Assembly (NCBI GenBank): GCA_030693705.1 | Contig: JAUYAB010000020.1 | Location: 1 to 64,000, forward strand | Source of the DNA: Ignavibacteria bacterium | GTDB taxonomy: Bacteria > Bacteroidota > Ignavibacteria > Ignavibacteriales > Ignavibacteriaceae | Direction of reading: 5' to 3' | DNA: 64,000 nucleotides | Part shown: positions 1 through 8,596 of the stretch, piece by piece | Layout: each line of letters opens with the position of its first letter | Numbering within the stretch: position 1 is the first letter of the stretch | Made by a program: the position numbers and the translations under genes | The notes under the pieces: model-generated | The model's database searches: none | The model's input: the letters and a program-made list of their open reading frames with translations, nothing else | What the model was told of the DNA's origin: nothing

Positions 1-429
1 TTTGAGTTTCTTGAAGAGACCAACTGGGAACTTTGCTCACATCTTGGAACAACTCTTAACAAGGAAGCTTCGAAACAAACAGAAAGAATTGTTGCAGATA
101 GCATCGATCAATCATTTAAAGGTTTTGGATCTAAGCAAGCAAGAAGCTTTTTACAAACATTAGGATTCACGAAATATGAAATACCTATTGACTCAAGAAT
201 GATGGATTGGTTAAATAATTTTGGGTTCCCGGTAAAGCTTTCTTCGATCGCTCTTCAAGACAAAAGCTTTTATCATTTCGTATCAGACGGCATCCAAATC
301 TTATGCGAAAGTGCCAATATTTATCCGTGCGTTCTTGATGCAGCCATAGCGTCAAGTTCAAAAGAGAAAATTTACTATCCAACGAAGAAAACGCATGTAT
401 CAATTAATATTGAAACAAAAATGATATGA
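1..429 (+). CDS. HhH-GPD-type DNA glycosylase/AP lyase, C-terminal part
   Basis: The reading frame is open from the first base of the window to a TGA at 427, so the gene is cut at its 5' end; 142 residues are visible. A helix-hairpin-helix segment (FKGFGSKQARSFLQTLGF, about residues 40-57) is followed by an acidic IPIDSRM motif. In Ogg2/AGOG-type 8-oxoguanine glycosylases, a Lys of the hairpin (here in GSKQA) is the Schiff-base nucleophile and the downstream Asp activates it; both are present. The likely role is excision of an oxidised base with strand nicking in base-excision repair. The substrate cannot be told from this fragment, and a plain endonuclease III-like enzyme is an alternative, although no 4Fe-4S cysteine cluster is seen at the C-terminus. 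Confidence 0.55.
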   Translation, partial: FEFLEETNWELCSHLGTTLNKEASKQTERIVADSIDQSFKGFGSKQARSFLQTLGFTKYEIPIDSRMMDWLNNFGFPVKLSSIALQDKSFYHFVSDGIQILCESANIYPCVLDAAIASSSKEKIYYPTKKTHVSINIETKMI

Positions 430-563
430 AAAGACAGTTCTCTAACAAAGTATATAATACAAAAGATTTAGAGGATGTATCAAAAACTTGGTATTAAGGT
501 AACAAAAAGGGGTTTACCTTTTTAACAGTAGACTCTTTATTCACAAAAATAAAGCAATGATTT

Positions 564-1364
564 ATGAAAACAGAAAAAATAGTATCGAAATCTTTAAGAA
601 AAATTTGGCAGAAATGGTCAATTGGATTCAAGCTTATGCCTTTAATCATTTTAGTGGGATTTTTTAAATATTTTTCTCATAGATTTGGTTTAGAAATCAT
701 GGAATTAAATGCCCTTTTTACTAGTTTAGTTGCCGGTACGATATTCCTAATAGGATTTCTTATTAAAGGAGTTCTTTCCGATTATAAGGAAAGCGAAAAA
801 ATTCCAAGCGATCTTTCAGCCTCCTTGATGTCATTATTTGATGATACTTACACAATCTTTAAAAGCAAAAATTTTGATGGGGCTCTTCAATTTATGGAAT
901 ATCAAAAGTCATTTATTATTCTTTTGATAGATTGGTTCTATAAAAAGGAGAGAACAAAATTAATATTAGAAAAAATCAGCTTGATGAATGACTATTTTAT
1001 TGAACTTGATAAACTTGGTGTTCAAGCTAACTATATTATTAAAATGAAAAATGAACAAAATAGCCTAAGAAAAATGGTGTTAAGAATTGATACCATACGT
1101 GCAACTGAATTTGTTAGTTCGGCTTATGCAATCGTTCAAGCCATGGGATTTTTAATTATAGGCGCCTTGCTAATGATGAGAATTGAGCCGTTTTATGCCT
1201 CACTTTTTTTTACGCTACTCGTAACATTTTTGATATCCTACATGTTTTTATTAATAAGAGATCTTGATAATCCGTTTGATTATTCTGTCAATGGTGAAAG
1301 CGGAACAGAGATTTCGTTAAAACCAATTCATGATCTTCAAAATGCATTGAAGAATTTCAAGTAA
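564..1364 (+). CDS. Four-helix membrane protein of unknown function (bestrophin-like?)
   Basis: 266 residues. Hydrophobic segments lie at about 22-40, 47-70, 185-206 and 209-232, with a charged, mostly helical central part (about 75-180). The two-plus-two helix arrangement, the polar stretch after helix 2 (SDYKESEKIP) and the LIRDLDNPF motif after helix 4 recall the uncharacterised bestrophin-like (DUF4239) proteins, but this is a recollection of pattern only. No clear ribosome-binding site precedes the ATG. It stands alone between the glycosylase and a small periplasmic protein, with no operon partner that hints at its job. Confidence 0.5.
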   Translation: MKTEKIVSKSLRKIWQKWSIGFKLMPLIILVGFFKYFSHRFGLEIMELNALFTSLVAGTIFLIGFLIKGVLSDYKESEKIPSDLSASLMSLFDDTYTIFKSKNFDGALQFMEYQKSFIILLIDWFYKKERTKLILEKISLMNDYFIELDKLGVQANYIIKMKNEQNSLRKMVLRIDTIRATEFVSSAYAIVQAMGFLIIGALLMMRIEPFYASLFFTLLVTFLISYMFLLIRDLDNPFDYSVNGESGTEISLKPIHDLQNALKNFK

Positions 1365-1509
1365 CGTTACTACATGTTGGCAAACGATATTAAATTATGC
1401 ACAGAGTGCTCATCATTAATTATAATTAATGGTAAGGTTAATCCGCGAAGCAAGTGCTGTGTTGAATTAAATTGAACGTTTTTATTAATAAATAAGGAGT
1501 CCCGTCCCA

Positions 1510-1857
1510 ATGATTAAATTCCAGAAATTATTATTGCCGCTATTGGCAGTTGTAGTCATTTTAACCATTTATATTTTTTATTTCTCATCTGCAAGAGGAC
1601 TCGGATCATTTAAAGATTATGATCCTTACAGCCACGCGCAGAAAGAGATAGTTGTTAAATTTGTAAATGAAAAAGGGATACAAAAAACAGATGCTGGGCA
1701 GAAAATTCTTTTTTATGTAGAAGATAGACATGGCACTCAATTACCAATTCAAACGGAAAAGAGTTTACCTGCCGGAGTTGAAAATTCTAAAACCCTCACG
1801 CTTACCGGACATATCTGCGGAGGGAGTTATGAATTGGTAAACGTAGAAATTGATTGA
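1510..1857 (+). CDS. Small membrane-anchored periplasmic protein, possible OB-fold (CcmE-like)
   Basis: 115 residues, preceded by a good AAGGAG ribosome-binding site. Residues about 7-27 form one N-terminal membrane anchor and the rest should lie outside the membrane. The soluble part is rich in beta strand and ends with a TLTLTGHICGGSYELVNVEI stretch, the kind of glycine-bounded strand pair seen in CcmE-type OB-folds that carry haem in cytochrome c maturation. The CcmE haem-binding His is not identifiable and no ccm genes are nearby, so the resemblance is to the fold only. It reads as a single-gene unit. Confidence 0.45.
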   Translation: MIKFQKLLLPLLAVVVILTIYIFYFSSARGLGSFKDYDPYSHAQKEIVVKFVNEKGIQKTDAGQKILFYVEDRHGTQLPIQTEKSLPAGVENSKTLTLTGHICGGSYELVNVEID

Positions 1858-2568
1858 ATAGTGAGTCAGACGGTTCACACGTTAGGCTCCTAGAAAATTG
1901 CTATTGATAACATGTTAACGATAATTAAATATCAAATATTGAACAAGGAATAATGAATTTCGAAGTCGGATCATCATTCGGAATTCCCCGTCTGAGCCGG
2001 GCAGGCTTGTTCGTAGATCATATCCCCCAAACAAGAATTTAATCGAGGATACAACTATTCAATCATTCATTTCTGATAGTTTGGTTCTGGTTTACCCGAC
2101 AGCTTTTTGGCGGACTTGTTCAGGCTATGACTTTACAGATGAGAAATGACTTCTCAGCGTCAATACACGAATCTATAAACGAATCATTTGATTTTTACAA
2201 CTACCTTTATTCCAAGCGTTAGTCTCCAATTGTTATACTCAATCTCCGCTTTAAGATTAACAATTATAAAAATACTGAAAATGAAATTGGTGATAGAAAT
2301 GGAAAAATGGAAGAGGATAATAGTGAGCAGCAAAAGTCTGGGGGAAAAATTCACCGCCAAGGAAGCAAAGAAATGAAATAAATTCCACAAGCTTCTTCTC
2401 TCGTTATCTCAAAGCCCCATTGTCCCAAAGTCTCCTTTTCTCAAATTCCCCTCGTCCCAAAGTCTCAACCTTCATGCGTCTATCTCCACGTCCTAAAAAT
2501 ATTTTTCCCATCCCTTACAACCTTTTAAATATTATTTTAGTCTAACTAATAAAAATGGAGTTAACGTT
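1858..2568. other. Intergenic region with short repeats, no convincing gene
   Basis: 711 bases. Open frames on both strands near 2184-2390 overlap each other, lack ribosome-binding sites and have no family features, so they are not called. The 13-mer GTCCCAAAGTCTC occurs twice (2422-2434 and 2454-2466). Around 1930-1960 there is an AT-rich stretch (ATTGAACAAGGAATAATGAA) that recurs, slightly changed, near 52005. Both are typical of the modular intergenic repeats elsewhere in this window. Confidence 0.5.
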
Positions 2569-3144
2569 TTGGAAGACTTATCTTCACTAAGCGACAATGA
2601 TCTAATAATAGAAGCCCGGAACGGAAACGATTCGGCGTTTACAACTTTAGTCTATCGGCATGATAGGAATGTTCTTTCTATGATTGCGAATTACTGCAAG
2701 TCATCCGACGATGCAAAAGATATTTACCAGGAAGTATTTCTGAGAGTTTACAAAGGACTAAAGCGTTTCGAATTCCGGAGCGAATTCTCAACGTGGTTGT
2801 TTAGAATTACTACAAATGTTTGTCTTACGCATCAAGCAGTTTACCGTAAATACCAAAAAGTAAGTATTTCACCCGATGAAGATGGCATGAATCCGAAAGT
2901 GGATATTCGCTCGCCCGAGGAGCATGAACCTGATAAGCAGTTCATAAATTCGGAGAGAAAAGGAGATATCCAGACAGCAGTTGATAGTCTTGCGCCGAAA
3001 CAGAAAATGGCTTTTATGCTAAAACATATGCACGACTATAAAATAAAAGAAATTGCAAAAATGATGAATTGCAGCGAAGGAACGATTAAAAAATATCTCT
3101 TCATCGCAACCGAAAAACTTAGACTGAAATTAAAAACAATATAA
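2569..3144 (+). CDS. ECF-type RNA polymerase sigma factor
   Basis: 191 residues. Sigma region 2 (about 20-90) contains the core-binding and -10-melting helices (DDAKDIYQEVFLRVYKGL, then FSTWLFRITTNVC). Region 4 (about 135-188) has the helix-turn-helix IKEIAKMMNCSEGTIKKYLF. The start is a TTG at 2569, chosen because GGAG at 2557-2560 lies 8 bases upstream; the ATG at 2555 is in another frame. It is followed 15 bases later by a zinc-finger anti-sigma gene and then a secreted DUF4097 protein, so it probably directs transcription of this envelope-linked operon and possibly a wider regulon. Confidence 0.93.
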   Translation: MEDLSSLSDNDLIIEARNGNDSAFTTLVYRHDRNVLSMIANYCKSSDDAKDIYQEVFLRVYKGLKRFEFRSEFSTWLFRITTNVCLTHQAVYRKYQKVSISPDEDGMNPKVDIRSPEEHEPDKQFINSERKGDIQTAVDSLAPKQKMAFMLKHMHDYKIKEIAKMMNCSEGTIKKYLFIATEKLRLKLKTI

Positions 3145-3159
3145 AATGTTGAGATTAGT

Positions 3160-4098
3160 ATGGAACACGAAACTTATAAAAAACAGTTGATCCTTTACAG
3201 CTATAACGAGCTGAAAAAAGAAGAACGGAATGAGTTTGAGCGCCATTTGCTTGGATGTGGATCGTGTAAAAACGAGTTGGAAGAATTAAAGCGAGTTCAT
3301 CATCTTATAAAAGTTAATCTTGTTGAAGAATTAGATGAAGATACACTGTTTGAATCACGCCAGGAACTTCTTGCGGAGATAAGAAATCTTAAACGGAAGA
3401 AATTCACATTTCAAAAAATATGGGAACTGTTTACGCTGCCATCGCCAACCAATTTAAAGATTGCATATTCTTTTGCGGCAGTGGTTTTAATGCTTACAGC
3501 AAGTTATTTCTTCTATTTCAATAAAGCAGGGAATCAACTTTCATCAGCAGGTAATATTGCTTCTGCCGATTCGAAACTCACGAATCTTCAGTTCATCAAT
3601 TCAAATTTAGAAAATGGTGAAGTGGAAATTACGTATGAACAGATTGTTCCCGTAAAATTAAAAGGAAATGTAAACGATGCTGAGATTCAAAAAGTGCTGG
3701 CAAAATCATTGATCGATAATGAAAATCCCGGAATACGATTGAAAGCCGTTAACGCGATCTATTCAGAAAAAAGATCAACGGCTTCCGGTGTTGTTAAAGA
3801 TGCTTTAATTAAAGCCATGATGTATGACAACAATCCGGGAGTGCGCAAAGAAGCGATGAACGCATTATGCAATATCCCGTTCGATGAAAAGATCAGCGGC
3901 GCGATGATCTATGTTTTACAGAATGATAAAAATTCCGGTTTAAGAATTCAAGCGATCAACTGTCTAAATGAAAAGAACGACGTTAAACGTCTTTCCGGTC
4001 CGAACATAAAAAACGTTTTAAAGAATAGAATGCAGGAAGATGACAACAGTTACATAAAACTTCGTGCAAAAACCATGTTAACAAAATTAGAATCATAA
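3160..4098 (+). CDS. Membrane anti-sigma factor with zinc finger and HEAT-repeat outer domain
   Basis: 312 residues. The N-terminal domain carries the zinc-binding anti-sigma motif H-x3-C-x2-C (HLLGCGSC, about 29-36), known to hold the cognate ECF sigma inactive. One membrane helix lies at about 104-125. The outer part is about 180 residues and from about 175 onward consists of HEAT-like repeats (NPGIRLKAVNAI, NPGVRKEAMNAL, NSGLRIQAINCL, NSYIKLRAKTML). A HEAT array as the sensory side of an anti-sigma factor is unusual and suggests protein-protein sensing. It is co-transcribed with the sigma gene (15-base gap) and DUF4097 (11-base gap). Confidence 0.88.
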   Translation: MEHETYKKQLILYSYNELKKEERNEFERHLLGCGSCKNELEELKRVHHLIKVNLVEELDEDTLFESRQELLAEIRNLKRKKFTFQKIWELFTLPSPTNLKIAYSFAAVVLMLTASYFFYFNKAGNQLSSAGNIASADSKLTNLQFINSNLENGEVEITYEQIVPVKLKGNVNDAEIQKVLAKSLIDNENPGIRLKAVNAIYSEKRSTASGVVKDALIKAMMYDNNPGVRKEAMNALCNIPFDEKISGAMIYVLQNDKNSGLRIQAINCLNEKNDVKRLSGPNIKNVLKNRMQEDDNSYIKLRAKTMLTKLES

Positions 4099-4109
4099 GG
4101 AGAATCATC

Positions 4110-5237
4110 ATGAAAAAGAAAAACTTAATTAATTCGTTTCTAACGGCAATGTTAGTAGTTGGACTAACACAATTTGGAATGTCGCAGGATAGAGTTACCA
4201 AAAACTTCCAGGTTAAAAAAGGAGATAACCTCTCCGTTAAAGTTTCGGGAGATGTAAGAGTTGAGTCGTGGGGTAAAGATGAAGTCTATGTTGAAGTCAC
4301 CGGACTCAATTCTGAAGATCGTGAAGATTTAAAAATCTCTCAAGATGGAAGTACCGTTTCTGTAGTTTTGAGGAATGATCATAACGCATCATTTTCAATC
4401 AGTACGCCGGAGCAATGCAACCTGGAAATAAAAACCAGCGGTGGTGATCTTTCATGTACTGGTAAATTTATTGGTACCATAAACGGAGGAACCGCAGGTG
4501 GAGATATCAAAGTTGAAACTGTTAAGGGAAATGTAACTATGTCAACAGCCGGTGGCGATATTACAACCGGGGACATCGACGGAGACCTTAAATTATCAAC
4601 TGCCGGTGGAGACATTCACGTTGGAACGGTTAGTGGTGAAGGAAAATATTCTACTTCCGGTGGAGATATTATCGTTGCCGGCGCGAATAAATCGCTTAAA
4701 GTAAGTACCTCCGGCGGAGACATAAAAATCGGCAAAGTAAATGGTGATCTTTCAGCAGCAACTTCCGGCGGTGATATTGAAGTAGGGAACGTAGCAGGCA
4801 CAGCAAAATTAAATACTTCCGGCGGCGATATTAAATTATCGGGAGCCAAAGGAAGCGCTTCCGTTAATACTTCAGGCGGAGATATTAAATTGGAAAATAT
4901 TTATGGCTCAGTAAATGCAAATACATCCGGCGGTGAAGTTTATGTTGAATTAACACCGGATGGCAGCGATGACAGCAAATTATCTTCATCCGGCGGTAAC
5001 ATTACTCTTCTGGTTCCGGAGAACGCCAAAACAACCATCGAAGCCAAGATAAAGGTAAATTCTAAACGTGATCTGAAAGAACGATTTAAAATTTTATCCG
5101 TTTATAAACTTGAAAATTATAATGTTGATGAAGATGAAAGAGAAATTACCGCAACTGTTACGCTAAACGGTGGTGGAAAGCTGATAAAGTTAAATACGTC
5201 AAACTCCAACATTGAAATTAAAAAATTGTTGAAATAA
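4110..5237 (+). CDS. Secreted DUF4097-family beta-helix protein
   Basis: 375 residues with a signal peptide (cleavage expected near the QDR at about 26). Residues about 105-300 are a string of roughly 17-18-residue repeats, each with an SGGDI/AGGDI turn; about eleven are visible. This is the DUF4097 repeated-strand fold, probably a right-handed beta-solenoid. A charged C-terminal domain follows. It is last in the sigma/anti-sigma operon, preceded by AAGGAG and followed by a strong terminator. Family members commonly sit beside ECF/anti-sigma pairs; the molecular function is unknown. The repeats open false reading frames on the minus strand. Confidence 0.88.
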   Translation: MKKKNLINSFLTAMLVVGLTQFGMSQDRVTKNFQVKKGDNLSVKVSGDVRVESWGKDEVYVEVTGLNSEDREDLKISQDGSTVSVVLRNDHNASFSISTPEQCNLEIKTSGGDLSCTGKFIGTINGGTAGGDIKVETVKGNVTMSTAGGDITTGDIDGDLKLSTAGGDIHVGTVSGEGKYSTSGGDIIVAGANKSLKVSTSGGDIKIGKVNGDLSAATSGGDIEVGNVAGTAKLNTSGGDIKLSGAKGSASVNTSGGDIKLENIYGSVNANTSGGEVYVELTPDGSDDSKLSSSGGNITLLVPENAKTTIEAKIKVNSKRDLKERFKILSVYKLENYNVDEDEREITATVTLNGGGKLIKLNTSNSNIEIKKLLK

Positions 5238-5261
5238 TGTTGACATGAATGAACGACTAAA

Positions 5262-5288
5262 GCCTCGCACTTATGCGAGGCTTTTTTT
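5262..5288 (+). terminator. Rho-independent terminator of the sigma/DUF4097 operon
   Basis: A perfect 8-bp stem GCCTCGCA/TGCGAGGC with a 4-base loop is followed directly by seven T. It lies 24 bases after the DUF4097 stop codon. Confidence 0.93.
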
Positions 5289-5406
5289 ATTGAGCAAGCT
5301 TAAGTATGATTTGTGCATCGATTCAATTTTATTTTTCTCATTACTTTCTTCTCCCGCAGAAATTCTATAAATTTACAATCATTATTAATTAACTATTAGA
5401 ATTTTT

Positions 5407-6291
5407 GTGGAATTTGCATCAATAAATACTCTTGTAAGTGAAAAGCAGCTAAAAACGATGGAAAATATCATCGAAACATTAGCTCAGAAGATCCCTCAGC
5501 TTATTGTCACTCCAATTAAGTATGGGAAAATTGGCAATGAAGTTTTAGCCTCTTTTAAAGTGAATGAAGAGCATTATCAATTTATTATAGAAAAATTGAC
5601 GATTAATGGAATCCAGGTAGTAACCCAAGACGAGAGAGCGAAACAATTTGTCGATATAGCCAAAACACGCATACGAGAATCCGGTACTGGAAATATGATG
5701 CACTGGGGGAATAAGAATAAATCGAAGAATGTAGAAAAAAAATCGATTGAAGAACTTTCCGCTGAAGGAGATTATACAGAAGTTATCAGAATTTCTCGTG
5801 ATATTACGCTGCCGAAAGAGGAATCAAATAGGGCAAAATTAAGTATTGATAGAGCAATCCAGTCCGCCATCAGTATAGCTTATTCTGAAGCCTATTCAAA
5901 AAAAATTGATATTCATAAAAATCTTGATCGCCTGATTCATATAGCTTCGGACAGTAACCTCAATGTTTTGCAGAAAATTGAATTTATAAAGCAGGCGGGT
6001 CTTTTGGCTGTTCAAATTTGTGCTAGACACACCGATTATGTTGCCGACTTGATCCCCATTTGTAATAATAACAAACTCCATAACATTATTTGTGTGAAAG
6101 CGGCAATAGCATTCCATGATATTGTGTTCCGGAATAAAGATGCATTTAGAGAGGAAATAGTGATAGCGCGGAAAAAACTCAATACGCGGTGGCTGCTTAT
6201 TGCAATCAACTCAGTTGAACCTGAGTTAAGTCATCTTGAGAAAGCGTCATTTAATGCGCTCGTTGATTTTATAAATGCAAACAGACATTAA
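5407..6291 (+). CDS. Conserved-looking protein of unknown function
   Basis: 294 residues from a GTG at 5407; an in-frame ATG at 5458 (MENIIETL) is an equally possible start because neither has a strong ribosome-binding site. The sequence is soluble: an alpha/beta N-terminal part (to about 100) and an all-helical C-terminal half (about 115-294) rich in Ala, Ile and Leu that resembles helical solenoid repeats. No signal peptide, membrane helix or catalytic motif was recognised. It stands alone between the operon terminator and a secreted thioredoxin. Confidence 0.55.
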   Translation: MEFASINTLVSEKQLKTMENIIETLAQKIPQLIVTPIKYGKIGNEVLASFKVNEEHYQFIIEKLTINGIQVVTQDERAKQFVDIAKTRIRESGTGNMMHWGNKNKSKNVEKKSIEELSAEGDYTEVIRISRDITLPKEESNRAKLSIDRAIQSAISIAYSEAYSKKIDIHKNLDRLIHIASDSNLNVLQKIEFIKQAGLLAVQICARHTDYVADLIPICNNNKLHNIICVKAAIAFHDIVFRNKDAFREEIVIARKKLNTRWLLIAINSVEPELSHLEKASFNALVDFINANRH

Positions 6292-6392
6292 GTAGTGATT
6301 TTATATAAGATTTCCCCTTTGAGTATTAAAAACGAATAACTAAAGTATGACTAACCTTAATAAATAATCAATAGTGTTTATGGAGATTTGCA

Positions 6393-6941
6393 ATGTTCCT
6401 TAAAGTTATTATCGCAGTGTCACTAATGTTTTTCACTGTAAGTTTAAGCCAAGCACAACAGGGGAAACCGGAGGATGCAGATAAAATTATTACAACAGCA
6501 TATAAAGAAGCAAAAGCCACTCATAAAAATGTTTTCCTAATTTTTCATGCTTCATGGTGCAGTTGGTGTAAACGATTAGAGAAAGCGATACAGAGTGATG
6601 AACTTAAAAAGATTTTTGAAGATAACTTTGTGATTACTCATCTTGATGTATTAGAGCGCGGAGACAAAATTGCGGCTTTAGAAAATCCCGGTGGAAAAGA
6701 GTATCTGAATAAGTTTGGAGGAGAAAAATCGGGATTACCATTTTATGTGTTTCTGAATTCAAAAAAGAAAATGCTCTCCAACTCTAATGTAATGCCTGGA
6801 GATCAAAACATTGGATATCCGGGAACAAGTGAAGAAATTGCAAAGTTCGGGGAATTATTAAAATCATCGGCAAAAAAAATGGACAAGAAACAACTCCAAG
6901 CAATTCTTGAATTCTTTAAGAAGACTGCTCCAAAGCGATGA
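6393..6941 (+). CDS. Secreted thioredoxin-fold protein (thioredoxin_7 type)
   Basis: 182 residues with a signal peptide (residues 1-21, cleavage near SQAQQ) and a thioredoxin-like domain. The redox motif is C56-S-W-C59 inside FHASWCSWCKRLEK. The cis-Pro region is GLPFYVFLNSKKK. Family members reduce or isomerise disulfides of exported proteins, or act as chaperone-like partners in the periplasm. GGAG lies 9 bases before the ATG. No operon partner shows the target. Confidence 0.85.
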   Translation: MFLKVIIAVSLMFFTVSLSQAQQGKPEDADKIITTAYKEAKATHKNVFLIFHASWCSWCKRLEKAIQSDELKKIFEDNFVITHLDVLERGDKIAALENPGGKEYLNKFGGEKSGLPFYVFLNSKKKMLSNSNVMPGDQNIGYPGTSEEIAKFGELLKSSAKKMDKKQLQAILEFFKKTAPKR

Positions 6942-7060
6942 TGTTATAGTACTATCAAGTATTTCGTAAAAGCGAAGAATTTCGACTGCCCCGGCAAATA
7001 CAATGTTTTTTTAGTAGAAAATTTAATTTGTACTGATATTTCTAACTCTTCACGCCCGTT

Positions 7061-8056
7061 CTAATTTCCAATTATCTTCTTCAACTGTTCATCTGTAACT
7101 TTTAATAATCCGTTTGGAATTAGCCGCGGAGTTAGCGTCTTCCAATTCTTATCTTTCTTAAAAATTTGTTTGAACATTGGAAGTGCTTCTTTCATCATTC
7201 CTTTATTCGCCAGCGCCACTGCTGTCCAAAATTTCATTTCAAGATTATCCGGGAACATTTTCATTGCAGCGGAATATTCTTTCATCGCCGAATCCATATC
7301 ATTTTTTTCAACAGCAAGATCGCCGTTGTTCATATGATCATAAGCGCGGTGAATTTTTAAAAGTCTTCTCAATTCGGGAAGTGGCGCGGGACTATCATCA
7401 ACACGGATATCAACTAAACGATCTTCCCAAACTTTCCCGGTAGATTTTCCACGAACAACAAGCATTGCAGCAGACTGTTTCCCACGAATATCGCCACCGG
7501 CTTTTTCAGCAGCTTCAAGTGCGGCTAACATTCTTTCTGCAAGTGGTCCTGTAGATTTCTGAAATGCTTCTGCCATCGCCGGCCAGACTTTATTGTTGGA
7601 CATTAAGTTAGCCTGCACAGAAAAATTTTTTCCTGCAATATTTCCAGCCGGTTGAATGCAATCTTCACCGGTGAATGATGCCACATTTCCTTTTGCATCT
7701 AAAATTGCAAGTTGGCGAAATTCCCTTCCTTTATCTTTTATTAATAAAGCAGCAACAGCTTCTCCGGCAGATTTTCCTTCTTTCAATAAATTCAAACCTT
7801 CCGGTCCAAATGCAGGATTTACGAATGACTGAGTTGCAACTACACCAACTCCGGCTTCACCCCAGGTCACCATTGTTCCAACCGAGAACCAGTGAGATTG
7901 AACAGCAACTCCCATATCACCGGTTTGTTCATCGTAAGCAACGATGGAATAGGTATGTGCGAAAGGAGAATCTGATTTATAAACTTGTGCAGTAAGAGAA
8001 GAAAATGATAATAAAATGATGATTGCAAACAACTGAAAAGAAATTGACGGTTTCAC
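7061..8056 (-). CDS. Secreted DUF1028 (Ntn-hydrolase-like) protein with C-terminal TPR
   Basis: 331 residues. A signal peptide (1-23, SLTAQ) is followed by a DUF1028 domain (about 28-235), recognised by THE HTYSIVAYDEQTGDMGVAVQS start, GVVATQSFVNPAFGPEGL and the SVQANLMSN segment. DUF1028 has an Ntn-hydrolase-type fold, and related proteins act as putative amidases or peptidases. Residues about 245-315 form two TPR-like helices (AYDHMNNGDLAVEKND). It is transcribed away from the ilv operon, and its promoter must lie in 8057-8260. Confidence 0.85.
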   Translation of the reverse strand: MKPSISFQLFAIIILLSFSSLTAQVYKSDSPFAHTYSIVAYDEQTGDMGVAVQSHWFSVGTMVTWGEAGVGVVATQSFVNPAFGPEGLNLLKEGKSAGEAVAALLIKDKGREFRQLAILDAKGNVASFTGEDCIQPAGNIAGKNFSVQANLMSNNKVWPAMAEAFQKSTGPLAERMLAALEAAEKAGGDIRGKQSAAMLVVRGKSTGKVWEDRLVDIRVDDSPAPLPELRRLLKIHRAYDHMNNGDLAVEKNDMDSAMKEYSAAMKMFPDNLEMKFWTAVALANKGMMKEALPMFKQIFKKDKNWKTLTPRLIPNGLLKVTDEQLKKIIGN

Positions 8057-8266
8057 TTAATACTCCAAAATAAGTTTGACGCAAATTAGAATATCGACAA
8101 AGATTAAGCAAATCTCATAAATTCGCCTTTACACAAATATTCGTTCGATACTCCACCAAAACCTATTTTTTAAACTCATCGGGGAGATTGTACTAAATTA
8201 TTAATGGAAAGATATGCACTCACGTTAATTATTTTCCAGAAAAGATAAAAAAAAGAAGCTGAAAAC

Positions 8267-8297
8267 TTGACACTTTAACTTCCTTCAGCTATCTTTG
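8267..8297 (+). promoter_or_regulatory. Promoter of the ilv-leu-cimA operon
   Basis: TTGACA (8267-8272), a 17-base spacer and TATCTTTG (8290-8297). The -10 is a full match to the Bacteroidota consensus TAnnTTTG and the -35 is a full TTGACA. Transcription should start near 8303, only about 8 bases before the leader-peptide ATG. Confidence 0.75.
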
Positions 8298-8310
8298 CAT
8301 CAATAAAAAA

Positions 8311-8478
8311 ATGAAAAATCAATCACAATATATAGCACAAAACAATTTTTATGGATTTGCCAGCATCCCCGGTAGTCCAAGTGTTGTGATTTCTCCAATA
8401 ATAACCCTATCGATTTTTTCTGTCGTTATTGGGATTTCTGTTATTCTTAGCCTCCTTAGCATTATTATTCTAGGCTAA
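8311..8478 (+). CDS. ilv operon leader peptide (Ile/Val/Leu-rich)
   Basis: A 55-codon frame from ATG 8311 to TAA 8478, right behind the promoter. Its second half is loaded with branched-chain residues: VVISPIITLS, then SVVIGISVILSLLSIIILG and stop. From codon 25 on, about 20 of 31 codons are Ile, Val or Leu. No Shine-Dalgarno can fit because the predicted transcript starts about 8 bases upstream. Composition, place and size fit an attenuation leader that reports the supply of charged Ile, Val and Leu tRNAs to the nine genes downstream. Confidence 0.8.
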   Translation: MKNQSQYIAQNNFYGFASIPGSPSVVISPIITLSIFSVVIGISVILSLLSIIILG

Positions 8479-8595
8479 TAATAAGTCAATCCCAAATCAA
8501 AATATAAGACTACCACACACACATACTTAAGATTTCGGGATTGACGAGAGCCGAGAGGTTTTTCTTGTTTGTCAATTTAATAAACTTGAGGTCAA
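8447..8595 (+). promoter_or_regulatory. Attenuator region between leader peptide and ilvD
   Basis: Several exclusive pairings can be drawn. TTAGCCT (8447-8453) pairs with AGGCTAA (8472-8478) inside the last Ile/Leu codons of the leader. GTCAATCCC (8485-8493) pairs perfectly with GGGATTGAC (8537-8545), extended by AAATC/GATTT past one bulge. The same GATTGAC can instead pair with GTCAAT (8571-8576), or its TTGAC with GTCAA (8591-8595) beside the ilvD ribosome-binding site. A U-rich stretch lies at 8559-8570. Ribosome position on the leader should decide between them. Whether the output is premature termination or masking of ilvD translation is not resolved. Confidence 0.65.
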
Positions 8596-8596
8596 C

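Noticed and set aside
1878-1885. GTTAGGC as another cassette boundary
   Set aside because: No palindromic arm or R' partner is present around it, so it is probably a chance match.
2184-2390. Short opposing frames in the gap before the sigma factor
   Set aside because: They overlap each other, lack ribosome-binding sites and show no protein-like features.
4379-4849. Minus-strand frames opposite the DUF4097 gene
   Set aside because: They mirror the SGGDI codon repeats of the real gene and have no start signals.
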